Positions 35,745-48,000 of a stretch of 64,000 nt of DNA are shown here, one piece after another; the stretch's first letter is position 1; the number at the start of each line of letters is the position of its first letter. Under the pieces are notes generated by a model. The model did not search any database, was not told where the DNA came from, and saw only the letters and a list, made by a program, of their open reading frames with translations. The translations under genes and the position numbers were made by a program. The DNA is from Erodium maritimum (taxonomy: Eukaryota; Streptophyta; Magnoliopsida; Geraniales; Geraniaceae): positions 9,677,001-9,741,000 of the forward strand of contig OY997594.1 of the NCBI GenBank assembly GCA_963921825.1, read 5' to 3'.

Positions 35745-36690
35745 ATGCAGACTACTAATAGTTTATTATACAGACCACTACTACATAAAATATGCTACTT
35801 ATAAAATACTGGCATTCAAGTTAATAAAATAAGAAACATTATCCTGCGCAAATACAGTCCACTTAGTTCACAAAATTTATTTTATTATCTTGGTCTTATT
35901 CAAAGTGCTCATTATTACATGCATGCTCCACATTAATGACACATTTTGGTTGGTAGAAATGAAGTAATTACAAACAGAAACTCCATGATTCGTTCTTCAA
36001 AAAAAATTCAACCTCTAGAAAATACAGAGATATACACGCAAGAGGGATATTTTGCAATTAAACCAAATATATATTGATGAGAGAAGTGACCAAATTGGGA
36101 AAAGAGCCAGTAATTTTATATGAACGAGGGAGATTGAGGCAGGATTCAGTGGTTGAGATTTTAATGCAAAGTACTAACAATATAGACAGTGAGGTGCTAA
36201 TACATGAAAAAATAATCAATATACACACAAGAAGGATATTTTGCAATTAAACCAAACATATATTGATGAGAGAAGTGACCAAATTTGGAAAGATGCACCT
36301 TGATGAAAATCGTGGCTCTGTAAGGAGAACAAAATAGATTTGAAGATGAAGAGTGGCTCCAACCTGACGAGGAAGATAAATAGTGGCTCCAAGCTGTACT
36401 CAGATATGAATAGTCAAATCGTTGCACTAGGCATTAATACCTCTTTCGTTTAGGGCATCATGGCTACTTGGACTCTAAAAACCCTAATGGGTCTGAGATT
36501 CATCTAGATATTCGGGAAAAAGTAATGATTAAAGGAAACAGTCATTTAGTTCTCCTATATTTTGTAGTAATTGCCAAAAAAAATAAATTATTTTATGCAT
36601 TTTTTTAAGTTTTCGTTTCTCAAAAAATTCTCTGCTGTGTCTAACTTGTTCATAATTTCCTTCTTCTTTACAATCAAACCACAACTTAAG
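35745..36690. repeat. Upstream region of F-box C, duplicated upstream of F-box D
   Basis: No gene. 36350-36600 (GTGGCTCCAAGCTGT.., GGGCATCATG.CTACTTGG) matches 38080-38340, and 35750-35800 matches 37760-37800, so one unit of about 1.8 kb (F-box gene plus upstream) was duplicated in tandem. Within this copy, 36035-36110 is repeated at 36225-36290. Motif units GCAGACTACTAATAGTTTA and ACAGACCACTACTAC sit at 35752-35785. Confidence 0.7.
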
Positions 36691-36691
36691 A

Positions 36692-36757
36692 AATGTCTGG
36701 CAATCTACTTCCAGAGGATTTGATATTCAAAGTACTGCTGATATTTTACAACACATA
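36692..36757 (+). pseudogene. Truncated start of an MSGxLLP gene
   Basis: MSGNLLPEDLIFKVLL is followed by a stop after 21 codons. The start and upstream DNA match the complete 105-aa gene at 38491-38808 (MSGDLLPNVLL). The fragment ends where the duplicated block begins. A third copy of the same stretch, MSSNLLPEDLIF, stands at 48407. LPEDLIFKVLL resembles an F-box start. Confidence 0.55.
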
Positions 36758-36862
36758 GTACTAATAATTTAATATTCAAACTGCTAAAAGTTTCCCATTC
36801 ATACCTAAAAATATTTTGTCATTCATAACATGTTCGACAAAAACATACCGAGATTCAGTCTA

Positions 36863-37668
36863 TTATAGAAAATTAAAAAAAAACAGACGAACTACTAAAG
36901 GAGTTTTGTGCTTCAGTTTATATGTTTCAATATCAATTAAACATTCTATGCAGTTGTAACAATACTCTTTAAGATATTTAATTGCTGCGACTTTTTTGTT
37001 CCAGTGAACGGGATATCTAGTCGATTTGCACAACTTTGTGTATTTTAGATGTCTCCAATTCCTATCCTGCAACATTCGGCGGAAAAGACGACGACACTCA
37101 AATACCTCACGCCTGTCATAATAATCAATTCCCGCAAAGAAACGATATAGACCAAGAACCGCTTCAACATCATCAGGATCATGTACTTTCAATTTGGCCA
37201 TCCCATACACATACCTCGTCAACAAAGTTGACTCATTGTCACACATCTCAAGAAATTGAAGTCCTCGGTCAGGAGTATCAGAATTGAAGATGAGGTACAG
37301 AGCCAGAAGATATGTTGCATTAAGGTTCCCAAAATCAGCGGCCCTTTCGAGAATTTTGGAGCCGTCATGGTCGACAGTTTTCACCGTCCTCGGGTGGAAA
37401 GTACAAGGTAGCTCCATCAGTATATCCTTGTTAGTAGACATAAGTCTATAAAATAATTTGCAACTGAATTCGAAAAAAAAAGTAAAAAAATTAATTATTA
37501 ATAATGAAAGACAAAAATTCTAAGGCACAGATGTGAAATTGATTACCAGGATGAGAGTATGACCAAATTGCAGTCTAAATCATCTAAACTCCTCTTCAGA
37601 ATATCAACCAATACATTTTCTGGCAATGAGGTGATATAATCAACACCAGGAACCCCTCTCTGATCCAT
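36863..37668 (-). CDS. F-box/Sel1-like protein D, 240 aa
   Basis: Exons 37668-37547 and 37463-36863. The F-box is GVDYITSLPENVLVDILKRSL. Exon 2 reads CCKLFYRLMSTNKDILMELPC, AADFGNLNATYLLALYLIFN and YNCIECLIDIETYKL. The C-terminus runs on for about 17 residues beyond the family end (VVRLFFFNFL), probably because the ancestral stop was lost. Otherwise it is intact. It is a tandem duplicate of gene C with its upstream region. Confidence 0.8.
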
Positions 37669-38414
37669 TATAATTACGTGAAAAGGGATATGACTAATTT
37701 TTTGTTGTAATGTTTTTATCAGATAAAGAGCAACATAGATAAAGTTGCACAGTACTATCATGCAGACTACTAATAGTTTATTAAACACACCACTACTATA
37801 TATATATGCTACCTATAATATAATGGAAATGAAGTTAATAAAAAAAAAGATTAACCAGTGCAAAAACAGTCCACTTAATTCACAAATGAATACAAATACA
37901 GTACACAGCTACAGGGCGGATGTATAAAAAAATAAATAAACTTCAGATTAAACTAAAAAAAAATAGGCAACAATTGCAAGGTTAAGAGAACTAATAACAA
38001 TAAAAAATTTCAGAAGCCACACCTTGATGAAAACCTGACGCTGTAGGGTGCACAGAGTAGATTTGACGAGGAAGATAAATAGTGGCTCCAAGCTGTTCTC
38101 AGATATGAATAGTCAAATCGTTGCACTAAACATTTATACCTCTGTCGTTTAGGGCATCATGCCTACTTGGACTCTAGAAACCCTAATGGGCCTGAGATTC
38201 ATCTAGAGATTCGAAAAAATTAAAATCCGGGTAATTATTATACAAGACGCGTGTACAGATACGAAAAGTTATAATGATTAAAGGAAACCGCCATTTAATT
38301 CTCCTATAATTTCTAGTAATTGCCAAAGAAGATAATTACTTTAATCATTTTTTTAAGTTTTCATTTCATATAAGGTATGTACCTCTTCGTTTCCAAAAGC
38401 GTCATCAACCGACC

Positions 38415-38425
38415 TTATATATAAT
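38415..38425 (+). promoter_or_regulatory. TATA box of the 105-aa gene
   Basis: TTATATATAAT about 70 bp upstream of the ATG at 38491. Confidence 0.6.
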
Positions 38426-38490
38426 ACTCTGCTCTGTCTAACTTGTTCATAATTTCCTTCTCCTTCACAAATCAAACCACAACTTAAAAA

Positions 38491-38808
38491 ATGTCTGGCG
38501 ATCTACTTCCAAACGTTTTGTTACCTGTTTCTCCTCCAACAACATGCGATAGCAGTAAAATAAGTTCAAGCAGAGGTCTGACGTCCTACCCAGAGCTGTC
38601 AGAAGATGATGGCGAAGTTTCTTCTAAACTCTCAGAAGTTGAAAACAAGGAAGGAGAGAACCCAAAGGCAGAAGATAAACGTCTAAAGAATGAAAAGGAA
38701 GAAGAAAAGAAGGAGGTAAACCTGAAGAATGAAAAGAAGAGGAAAAGGGATGATGATCCGGATGAAGGCCATAACATAGGAAAAATCGTGTCCTCCCAGA
38801 AGGCTTAA
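38491..38808 (+). CDS. Small, highly charged protein of unknown function, 105 aa
   Basis: Not recognised by domain. A single exon with its own TATA box. The first 20 residues (MSGDLLPNVLLPVSPP) resemble the F-box-like starts in the truncated copies at 36692 and 48407. A Ser-rich stretch follows, then a long Glu/Lys tail with KKRKRDDDPDEG, a likely nuclear localisation signal. Such tails are low complexity and say little about function. It is the only gene of this kind with a full frame; two partial copies lie elsewhere in the element. Confidence 0.5.
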   Translation: MSGDLLPNVLLPVSPPTTCDSSKISSSRGLTSYPELSEDDGEVSSKLSEVENKEGENPKAEDKRLKNEKEEEKKEVNLKNEKKRKRDDDPDEGHNIGKIVSSQKA

Positions 38809-39238
38809 TATGAAATAAAAAATATCTATATATTTTGTTTAATGCTTTGTTTTGAATGATGGTCTGTTTCTCTCTTTCTATGATGGATATTACTACTGTT
38901 CTGTTTGTTATTTGTGTTGAAAAACTTGAAGAAATCGATAATATTTGTTCCTTATCTTCGTCAGAGTTCAGTATTTCATTTTGTTTTGAAGTGTTATCTT
39001 GCATGTTAGTGGTTTGAAAAATAAACAATTATCACATTGTAATGTAATATATTAGTACCAAAAACCATACTTACATTATACAATTAATTTCAATTTATTT
39101 GATGTGTTTACTTGCATTTTAGTGGTATGTAACACAAACAATTATCACATTGTAGTCGAGTGTTTTAGAAGCACAAAAACCATACTTGTATTATATATAA
39201 AAAGCTGAAAGCATTACAAAATAGATAAAAAATTTAAC

Positions 39239-40107
39239 CTAATATATTCTGTAACGCAGCTTATAGGTCTCTATATCTACGATACAATAAGGACAACTGA
39301 CGTTCAAATCCCCGCCCTCATGAATAGTATCGTAAACCTTAGGATGCCAATGCCCGATGTCTTCTTCTGAGCAGCACTCGGTGACAACCAAATTTCGGCG
39401 CCTGTTCCCTCTAAGCATCCTTTGGAAATCATAGTTGCAGACTCGAAGTCCACGCCTTTCCTCATCACCTTCCACCATCTCCATGATTAACCCGACCAGA
39501 ATCTGAACACCATAATCAACCGTGCCTACATTGATTTGGGTCATTCCCATAATGTAACGCCGCCTCCAGGTTGTGGTGCAATCAAACTCGGACAGGAGCC
39601 TCAGTCCATAGTCGGGGTTGACACTGCTATTGAATGTGTAGTAGAAGGCAAGAAAAAACCTTGCCCTGTAATTGCGTGCATTAGATGCGTTGCGAAGAAC
39701 GCGACAGCTACGCCCTGTAACAGCTCGAACCACTTCAGGCCTAAATTGGCAGCGCAGACGGAAAAAAACTCTCTCATCACGATGCAGAAGTTGGTAAAAC
39801 CTCCTGCAACTATTTAAACCACGAATTGCAGAAATAAAAAACCAAAATACGGGATTTGTGGAATCAATCTCGACTAGAATGAACAATAAATATAAACAGA
39901 CACTGATTTGGGAATCAAAATAAAAATAAACAGATATTGATTTGGGATTGATTTACCAGAAGGAAAAGGGGAAGAACATAGTATCGCTTACCAGACAGAA
40001 AGAGGAAACAAGGGACCATCGCTTTCTTCCAGAAGCCTGTCAAAAATTTGCAGGAGCACATTGTTGGGCAGTTGATTGATGATATCCCTCTGATCGTCGT
40101 TTTCCAT
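39239..40107 (-). CDS. F-box/Sel1-like protein E, 228 aa
   Basis: Exons 40107-39992 and 39809-39239 (donor GTAAGC, acceptor TTTAAATAG). The F-box is IINQLPNNVLLQIFDRLL. Exon 2 begins CRRFYQLLHRDERVFFRLRC; the Sel1-like piece is ASNARNYRARFFLAFYYTFN; the C-terminus is NVSCPYCIVDIETYKLRYRI. It is the most diverged of the five and closest to the generic plant family, so it may be the founding copy. TATATATAAC in reverse lies near 40168-40180. The frame is open. Confidence 0.8.
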
Positions 40108-40559
40108 CCTGCAACTAGAAAATCGCTTCCGAAAAGATTTTGTGGTGACTGAAAAGACTCTGCGGCTAGGGTACTATATATAACAAATCAAGGGACGCGT
40201 TTTAGGAAATCAAAAGGGCGCCGAGTTAATTTTAATTACAAAATTTAAACTGATTAAATCACCGAGAATAGAGGACGTAGAGTGTTAATTGACGCACGTC
40301 GCGTCCAATAAAGACAGCACGCGAGGAGTGTCTTCTCATATTCAATTGGGCTCAGCCCACTACAATTACTGATAAATGGACCTATATCAGGTCCACTAAG
40401 AATACAAAATAAATAAATAAATAATTTTATTTATTTGTTTATTGTTATAATACATAGTATTATAACAATATTAAATAATTTTTATGTTATTATACATAGT
40501 ATTTACTGTTTTATTATCAGATACAAACCAACCTTAGGCAAAGTCTCTGCGCATCACTT

Positions 40560-41130
40560 ATACTTAAAAACACACACCACTGATATACCAGTCTACACAC
40601 CACTAACATTTATGACTGTTTTGGTTATGATGAACTGATTAGAAAGGCAACCACCATGACCCTGACGCAATATCAGAAAATAGATAGGTTTAAAAAAACG
40701 AGGAAGATTAAGCTATTAAGATAGAGATGCACTGATCAGAAGTTGATCACTTTTGGAAATGAGGTATTGATATTTGTGGCCAAGGGATTTTGATGCAGTG
40801 ATTTGGTGGTTGAGAATTTAATGCATAAGAGTAGACTGGATCATAAAAAGAAACTACCCACTAAACACATAATTTATTATTTGATTATCAGATACAAAAC
40901 ACATTTCATGCAACGTCTATGCACTAAAAAATTATGCTGCACACCACTAATTATTTAAAATGCACACCACTGATATACCAGTCTACACACCACTAACATT
41001 TATGACTGTTTTGGGTATGATGAAGTGATTAGAAAGGCAACCACCAAGACACTGACGCAATATCATAAAATAGATAGGTTTAAAAAAACGAGGAAGATTA
41101 AGCTATTAAGACAGAGATGCACTGATCTGA
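40560..41130. repeat. Tandem segmental repeat, two units about 410 bp apart
   Basis: 40563-40755 (ACCACTGATATACCAGTCTA..GACGCAATATCA..GCACTGATC) recurs at 40974-41140 with few changes. Each unit carries motif copies (CACACCACTAAT, CACACCACTGATATACC). No gene inside; the 62-codon frame at 41025 is non-coding shadow. Confidence 0.75.
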
Positions 41131-41268
41131 AGTTGATCATTTTTGAAGATTTAGTGGGTGAGAATTTAATGCATAAGAGTGGAGGTGGTGTTGAAAAGAA
41201 ACTACCCACTTAGTCCATAACATGGTTTCGGAATAACAATAATGCCCTTGGACCAGGGCTATAAATAC

Positions 41269-41277
41269 CCCCCACTT
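41269..41277 (+). promoter_or_regulatory. TATA box of the 93-aa gene
   Basis: CTATAAATA lies 67-75 bp upstream of the ATG at 41344. It excludes the earlier in-frame ATG at 41242 as a start. Confidence 0.65.
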
Positions 41278-41343
41278 AGCAATCACTTGAACACACCTTT
41301 CAAACCTCATCTGCACAGAAATATCTTCAGTCCCACAAAAAAA

Positions 41344-41625
41344 ATGGCCTCCAACGGAAGAAGTGATAATAATGCTTGGTTTCGAATGAACATCGAAGAT
41401 GAGGAAAGACGTATAGATACCATTCACCAACTATGGAAGTTGAAGTTCACAGTGATCCAGTATCAGATGTTGATGCTGGATGCACAGGTTGTGAAGTTGT
41501 TGGGTGAGATGGAACGAGACGACAATCATACTTGGAAGGCAGAACAAACAGCTGACAAGGAACGCATGCTGCAGGCACTAAGGGGATATCAACAATTCCT
41601 CGGAAATATAAATGTAGATCCCTAA
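41344..41625 (+). CDS. Small helical protein of unknown function, 93 aa
   Basis: Not recognised. The start at 41344 is chosen because the TATA box at 41269 lies downstream of the earlier in-frame ATG, and it has the strong context AAAATGG. The helix IEDEERRIDTIHQLWKLKF, then QYQMLMLDAQVVKLLGEM, an acidic turn and ADKERMLQALRGYQQFL resemble in layout the products at 31308-31568 and 30605-30916. It lies between F-box gene E and the protease gene, on the opposite strand to both. Confidence 0.55.
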   Translation: MASNGRSDNNAWFRMNIEDEERRIDTIHQLWKLKFTVIQYQMLMLDAQVVKLLGEMERDDNHTWKAEQTADKERMLQALRGYQQFLGNINVDP

Positions 41626-41814
41626 GCCATAGGGAGATGAAGGATTGTTGGTACCTTCTTTTTCATGCATGTCGTCTTTTGTCTGTTTTGTTTGGTGTTT
41701 CACACACCATGTTTTCCCTATGAATCTATAAAATATTAAATTGTGACTTATTATCTACTGGTTTTGAACAGATACAAAAATATAATCATGCACAAGTCAG
41801 TATACTGATAATCT

Positions 41815-41890
41815 ATGTTGCACAGCACTATAAAATTATGATGTACACCACAAATTGCTTAATGTGCAGACTGCTAATATACTATATTAC
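41815..41890. repeat. Motif cluster
   Basis: TGCACAGCACTATAAAATT, GTACACCACAAATTGC and GTGCAGACTGCTAATATACTA stand in the spacer between the 93-aa gene and the protease gene. Confidence 0.6.
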
Positions 41891-42036
41891 ATTCCACTGA
41901 AACTCGAGACATAAGCTCCAAAATACTAAGAATCATATCTGTATTATAATAACCATGTTTGTTTTGAACAGAAAAAAAATATCCATAGTTATGATCTCAC
42001 CACAATAAAGAACAATATTCATACTGTTCCAAACAA

Positions 42037-45000
42037 TCAAGAACCTATTTTTGGCAATTTGGTACATTTAAATGGAAAAAAATTTTGGCGAAAATTGAAT
42101 GGGTTTCCTGTTCCTGAATAGTAGCGCTTCACTTCTTCATGCACATCTTTCCATTTACCGTTCAGCTCAAACGTCAACAATTTTGCCATGAACCTCATCC
42201 TCAGCTTCTTTTTCTGTGTCCTTTGATACTGCATTGCAAAAATTTAAAATGTGTGAATGCTTTCAGAAGTGCAGCAGAAAAAATATGTGACTCTGATGCA
42301 CACTAAAATGCCAAAATCAGCCTTTTAGTGCAGACCACTAAAAGGCTCTGCTGCACACCACTAAAAGTTCAGATTGGAGACCACTAAAAGGCTCTGCTGA
42401 ACACCACTAGAAGCTCAAAGAACATAGCACTAAAAGGGTATGTTATACACCACTAGAAGTTCAGAGAGTAGGAAACTAGAAGGTTATATTGCAGACCACT
42501 AAAAGAGAGGTTAAGAGAAGAAAAACATATTGTAATCCGATGTGCGATTTTGGTTTTATTGGCCCATCGTCCTCGACCGAGATAGTTTTCTGCATGATAC
42601 ATGGCAAAAACCCCACAATCCTTGCAGTTCAAAGCATTCTGCCAATGAAGATGACGACGTCTGATTGGTAGACCACCGATTTTTAGTCCAATCTTCTTAT
42701 TGGTCTTCATAACATGTGCTGAAATGCCATCTCTCTGTGATATATACAAATTTTGAAACATTATTTACAAGTAAATATGTTCAGACAGAATAAAATATAC
42801 AAATATATAACACTCAAGAACAAGAAAAAGAAGAATATATTAATCTCACCAAGTCATGAAAACAATTTTGACAACGATCCTTATCGTCAGTATCAGGGTC
42901 ATAATTGTCAAGAATCTCGATGATACTATTATTTATATCAATTACCATGACCATGTAATGGCTCTTCCTGTATACAAATATCATAATCTGCAACAAAAAT
43001 GATTTCCCAAAACACAAAAAATTCACCAAAGTAATTTGACTTAAAAGCAAATAAATAATTAGAATGACGAAACAGAAAATTACCATGTCATAATAATGCA
43101 AATTCATGTTAAAATTTCGAAGTTCTTCCTGTACAATACTTCCCAAAGCATCAGTGTTTCCTGACTGCTCGTAGGCAATCTACATATATGTAAATACAAG
43201 AAGATTATTATTCAAAAAAGATAAAGTAAAATGATGAACAAAAATAAAAATTGAATGACTTCAAAAAGGATACCAAACTTCAACTTACAGATATATTGGT
43301 TGATAAGAACACCTGTAATGGACCCAGATGGTTCACCTTGTAGTATTCCAAGTAGTTGAGATAATCAGCCCAAGCATCAATCACAGAACTGTAAACTTCC
43401 ATGTCATCTCTGAAAGTCAAAATGTCGTCTCTTCGCAATACATTGCATGCATTTTCATACACATGATCCCTGTCACATCATAAGAATGAAATTTGATAAA
43501 CGACTAAAAATTTCACTGTAGACAGGTAAAACCTTATATGCAGACCACTAAAAGTTACTGCTGCAGAACACTAAAATCTTATACGTAGAGCACTAAAACG
43601 TTATAATGCAGAGAAGAAACTATTTTATGCATGAATTTTAGATAAACTGAATGGTAATAACAACAACTTACTTCTTATCAGTTTCGGTGGGGTTCAAAGC
43701 CCAATCTGTCAACAGAGTCTCCCAAATGGGCTGCTGCTTAATGCTAATGAATTCGGTATGCCTGTTCCCATAAGGTACTATGTCCTTATCAAACAAATAA
43801 AGATCGGGACCTGTAGCGCAATCTGGCGATGGGATGGCCTGAAGTGGAGGAATATTCAATGCGCCTTTTCTTCTCCCTTTGCGTTTACGAGGAGGTGAAA
43901 CAACTTCTGTTTCATCAGGAGGAGTTTGTTGTTCATTCTTTTGTAGGTAAGCGTTGAAGATATCGTCTGTATAACCAGAATGATGTGATGGTTCTTCATC
44001 AACGCTTTCCTTGCCTACTGGTTTGTCCTCATTGTTTATGTGTGAAGCTGAAGCAGATGTGTTACTCCCAGACAATTTATGTAGAGGAACATAAAGGACC
44101 ATAGCCATGCACGGCTCAGATATCTCCTCAAGTTCTTCACATGCATCCTTCCCTATTGATGCCACAGAAGAGAAGAGAGCTTCTGGATCATCAAAATCCT
44201 CTACATCAGAGTCACTAAGCAGTATGTGTGGAAGTTTCGGGATGTCTGGAACCGAATGTGAAGAACTACCTTTCTGATTAGAAACCTCTATCTTTAGTTT
44301 TTGTTCTTCACTATTACCAGACACCAATCCACCTACCTCTTTGCCAATATGCAGAGATGGGTCGGTACAGGTCCCACCATCTTCTTTGGATTGTATTGGG
44401 GATAAAAGCCCATGTTCAGGAATTAAATCTAGAGAAGGGTGATCTGCTTCAGTGGTTTCCTCCTCAATAATGACTGTATTCTTCTCTTCAGTGATTTCTT
44501 TCTCAACACAAATAACTGATGATGCCATTACATCAATCATCATTGCATCAATTAGACAATGAAGACCATTTTTATCTATGGTTTTCTGACTGTCAATGCC
44601 GGTAACAGTAATGCCTGTTTCTTTCCCTTCACATGCAGTCTGCTCATCTGGTACATCAGCAGGACTTTGTTTCAATGATTCCTGTGTCTCAGAATCCAGT
44701 ACAACAATATGAGATCCGCCCTTCAAATTACTGCTTTTATCCGGATCAGTTTTTGGAATGCTATGTTCCCCAGCATCAAGAGTATCTGTTTCTTCTTTGT
44801 GCTCCACATCAACAACAACATCTTTCCCTTCACATGCACTCTGTTCCCCTGGGACATCATCAGAATCCAGTACAACAATATGAGATCCATATTTCTGACT
44901 GTCAATGCCGGGAACAGTAATGCCTGTTTCTTTCCCTTCACACGTAGTCTGTTCAACTGGTACATCAGCAGGACTTTGTTTCAATGATTCCTGTGTCTCA

Positions 45001-48000
45001 GAATCTAGTACAACAATATGAGATCCGCCCTTCAAATTACTGCTTTTATCCGGATCAGTTTTTGGAATGCTATGTTCCCCGGCATCAAGAGTGTCTGTTT
45101 CTTCTTTATGCCCCGCATCAGCAACATCATCTTTCCCTTCACATGCACTCTGATCACCTGGGACATTAACAGCAACAAAATCTTTCCCTTCACATGCACT
45201 CTGTTCACATGGGACATCAACAGCAACAACATCTTTCCCTTCACATGCAGTCTGTTCCCCTGGGACATCATCAGCAACAGTTTCTTTCCCATCACATGCA
45301 CTCTGTTCACTTGGGACATCAACAGCAACAACATCTTTACTTTCACATGCACTCTGTTCCCCTGGGACATCATCAGCAACAGTTTCTTTCCCATCACATG
45401 CACTCTGTTCACCTGGGACATCAACAGCAACAACATCTTTACTTTCACATGCAGTCTGTTCCCCTGGGACATCATCAGCAACAGTTTCTTTCCCATCACA
45501 TGCACTCTGTTCACCTGGGACATCAACAGCAACAACATCTTTACTTTCACATGCACTCTGTTCCCCTGGGACATCATCAGCAACAGTTTCTTTCCCATCA
45601 CATGCACTCTGTTCACCTGGGACATCAACAGCAACAACATCTTTACTTTCACATGCACTCTGTTCCCCTGGGACATCATCAGCAACAGTTTCTTTCCCAT
45701 CACATGCACTCTGTTCACCTGGGACATCAACAGCAACAACATCTTTACCTTCACATGCACTCTGTTCCCCTGGGACATCATCAGCAACAGTTTCTTTCCC
45801 ATCACATGCACTCTGTTCACATTGGACATCACATTGGACATCATCACCGGGAACAAGAGTGTCTGTTTCTTCTTTATGCTCCACATCACTGGGAACAACT
45901 TTTTTCTCCTCACATGAACTCAGTTCAAGTGGTACATCAGGTTGTGTATCTGAATTAATATTAATATAATCAATCACAGGGTACATGTACAAATCGTCAC
46001 TCTCTTCAGCTCCAACGTATGCTTCAGCTTGTACCTCTGAATCAGGTGCTTCTACTTCTACTTCTTCTTCGTCATCACTTACATAAGCACACTTGTCCAA
46101 ATCACAGTAGCTTCCGCCTGAATTTTCCCTTTCACTATCGTCTGAATCTTCCAACTGATCCTTATCAGTTTCGTTTTCTTCAGAAATATTTTTCTTGGTC
46201 TCCTTTTCTTCAATGTCAGGCAATAGATTGAAACTAGGTAGAGGACCTACATCAGGTGATCTAGTCCTTAGTGCATGAAAATAAGCACTGGATTTCTTTT
46301 TCAGTTGAGCTTCTTCGATCTTTGCTATAGCTTTCAGAACATCCTCCTGCTCCCAAAAGTCACCATCCACAAGCTGTTGAACGCGCATCGGTGGTGCAGC
46401 TGCCACAGGACTTGGAACTCCAACAATGTCCTGAAATCCTTGAGACAGACGCCTAACTTGTTGGACATCGGGTAATGGATGTTGACTGTTTTCATAACAG
46501 TCAACCAAAACTTCAAAACTCTCAGCGAAAACTTTTGCCGCTGTGACAAAGTTTTGGTATGAACGCTGAAATGTTATCAATAAAACTAAATCAAAAAACA
46601 ACATTTAGGAATGATAACTGAAAACAAATAAAAAATATAAAAGTCAGAAAACATACACGATAGCTGCTCCCTGAACCACGAGTAGAACCAGAAGGTCCTG
46701 AATGAGACTGAGGATCATGAGTACTCTGGTGAGTACCAGATTGTTCATCGACCTTACGAGGAGATACAAGAGGTGGCTGAGGAAGCAACTGAGCCGGCAA
46801 CTGAGGATCAGGTTGATCAACGTAACACATTCCAAACTTGTCACCTAACAACAACTCTTTATCCTCCCTCTCCTGAACATCGTCTGTAGTCCAACCAATT
46901 AACGAAGGTTTATATTTTGGCTTCTTCAGATTGGCTATGGTAGTACGATCCAAATAGAACAGCTGCAAATAATCTAATAGTCAAGTAACGAACTGATTTT
47001 AACAATATAAGACCACATTATTAGAAACATGGTACTGCATACAGACCACTAAAAAATTATGCTGCAGACCACTGACAACTTCACTGCAGACAACTAAAAA
47101 ATTATGCTGGAGACAACTAAAAAATCATGTTGCAGACCACTAAAATAAGTCCTACATACCACTAAAAATTAATGATGCAGACCACTAAAAAAATGCTTCA
47201 GACAACTAAAAAATTATGCTGGAGACAACTAAAAAATCATGTTACAGACCACTAAAATAAGTACTACAGACCACTAAAAATTAATGATGCAGACCACTAA
47301 CATATTACAGTAATTCTTTCAGTGCAAATTCTTAGAGGCAAAAAACCCAATTACTAAAATACTATGCATTAAAAAACAAAAATGGGCAAATAACCTTACT
47401 TACCACCAAAAATGTCATTGGACCTATGTAGAATTTTTTCCGGTCCCAACTCTTAGATGTCTCCACCAACCTGTCAATCAGAAACTGACACCAATTGTAG
47501 TCTTTGATCTTCTCGACATCGTGAACATCATCCAATATGTACTGGTTGACAAGCCCGGAGGCACTACCAAAATCTATCGTAAGTGTGGTAAATAGCACCA
47601 AAAATGATCGTTTGAAATGGTCGCCTCCATCCTTCAAAGACAACAAGTGATGATACAGATCCTCATGCATTATATCATAGACAGATGTAGTCTGTTTCTT
47701 CTTACCCTTCACATCAACCAACTTAGTTAACTCTCTCCAATCCAAGCGAGCTTTTGAATAAGATTTACTCTTATTCAAGTAAACCTTATTCCTGCCTCGA
47801 GGAATGCCAAGAACCTGGTGTACAACAGAATCGTCGATATGCAACCGATCCCCAAAGCCAAGAACCAGGGACATAATGCCAGGCTTGAAGCTCTCGGCAA
47901 GGTACAGGCACAGCCGGGCGGGAAGAAACTGCACTCTAAGATGTAATATGGACCCAAAACCTATCTCTTCAATGTCTTTTCTTTGGGCTGCACTTAGACG

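Noticed and set aside
41242-41343. Longer start (127 aa) for the small gene at 41344
   Set aside because: The TATA box at 41269 lies downstream of the ATG at 41242, so that codon would be upstream of the transcription start.
45018-45958. Long plus-strand open frames (299 and 254 codons) and a 293-codon minus-strand frame
   Set aside because: They overlap the 51-bp coding repeat of the protease gene. Because the unit is a multiple of three, a stop-free frame in one unit is stop-free throughout; these are shadows.
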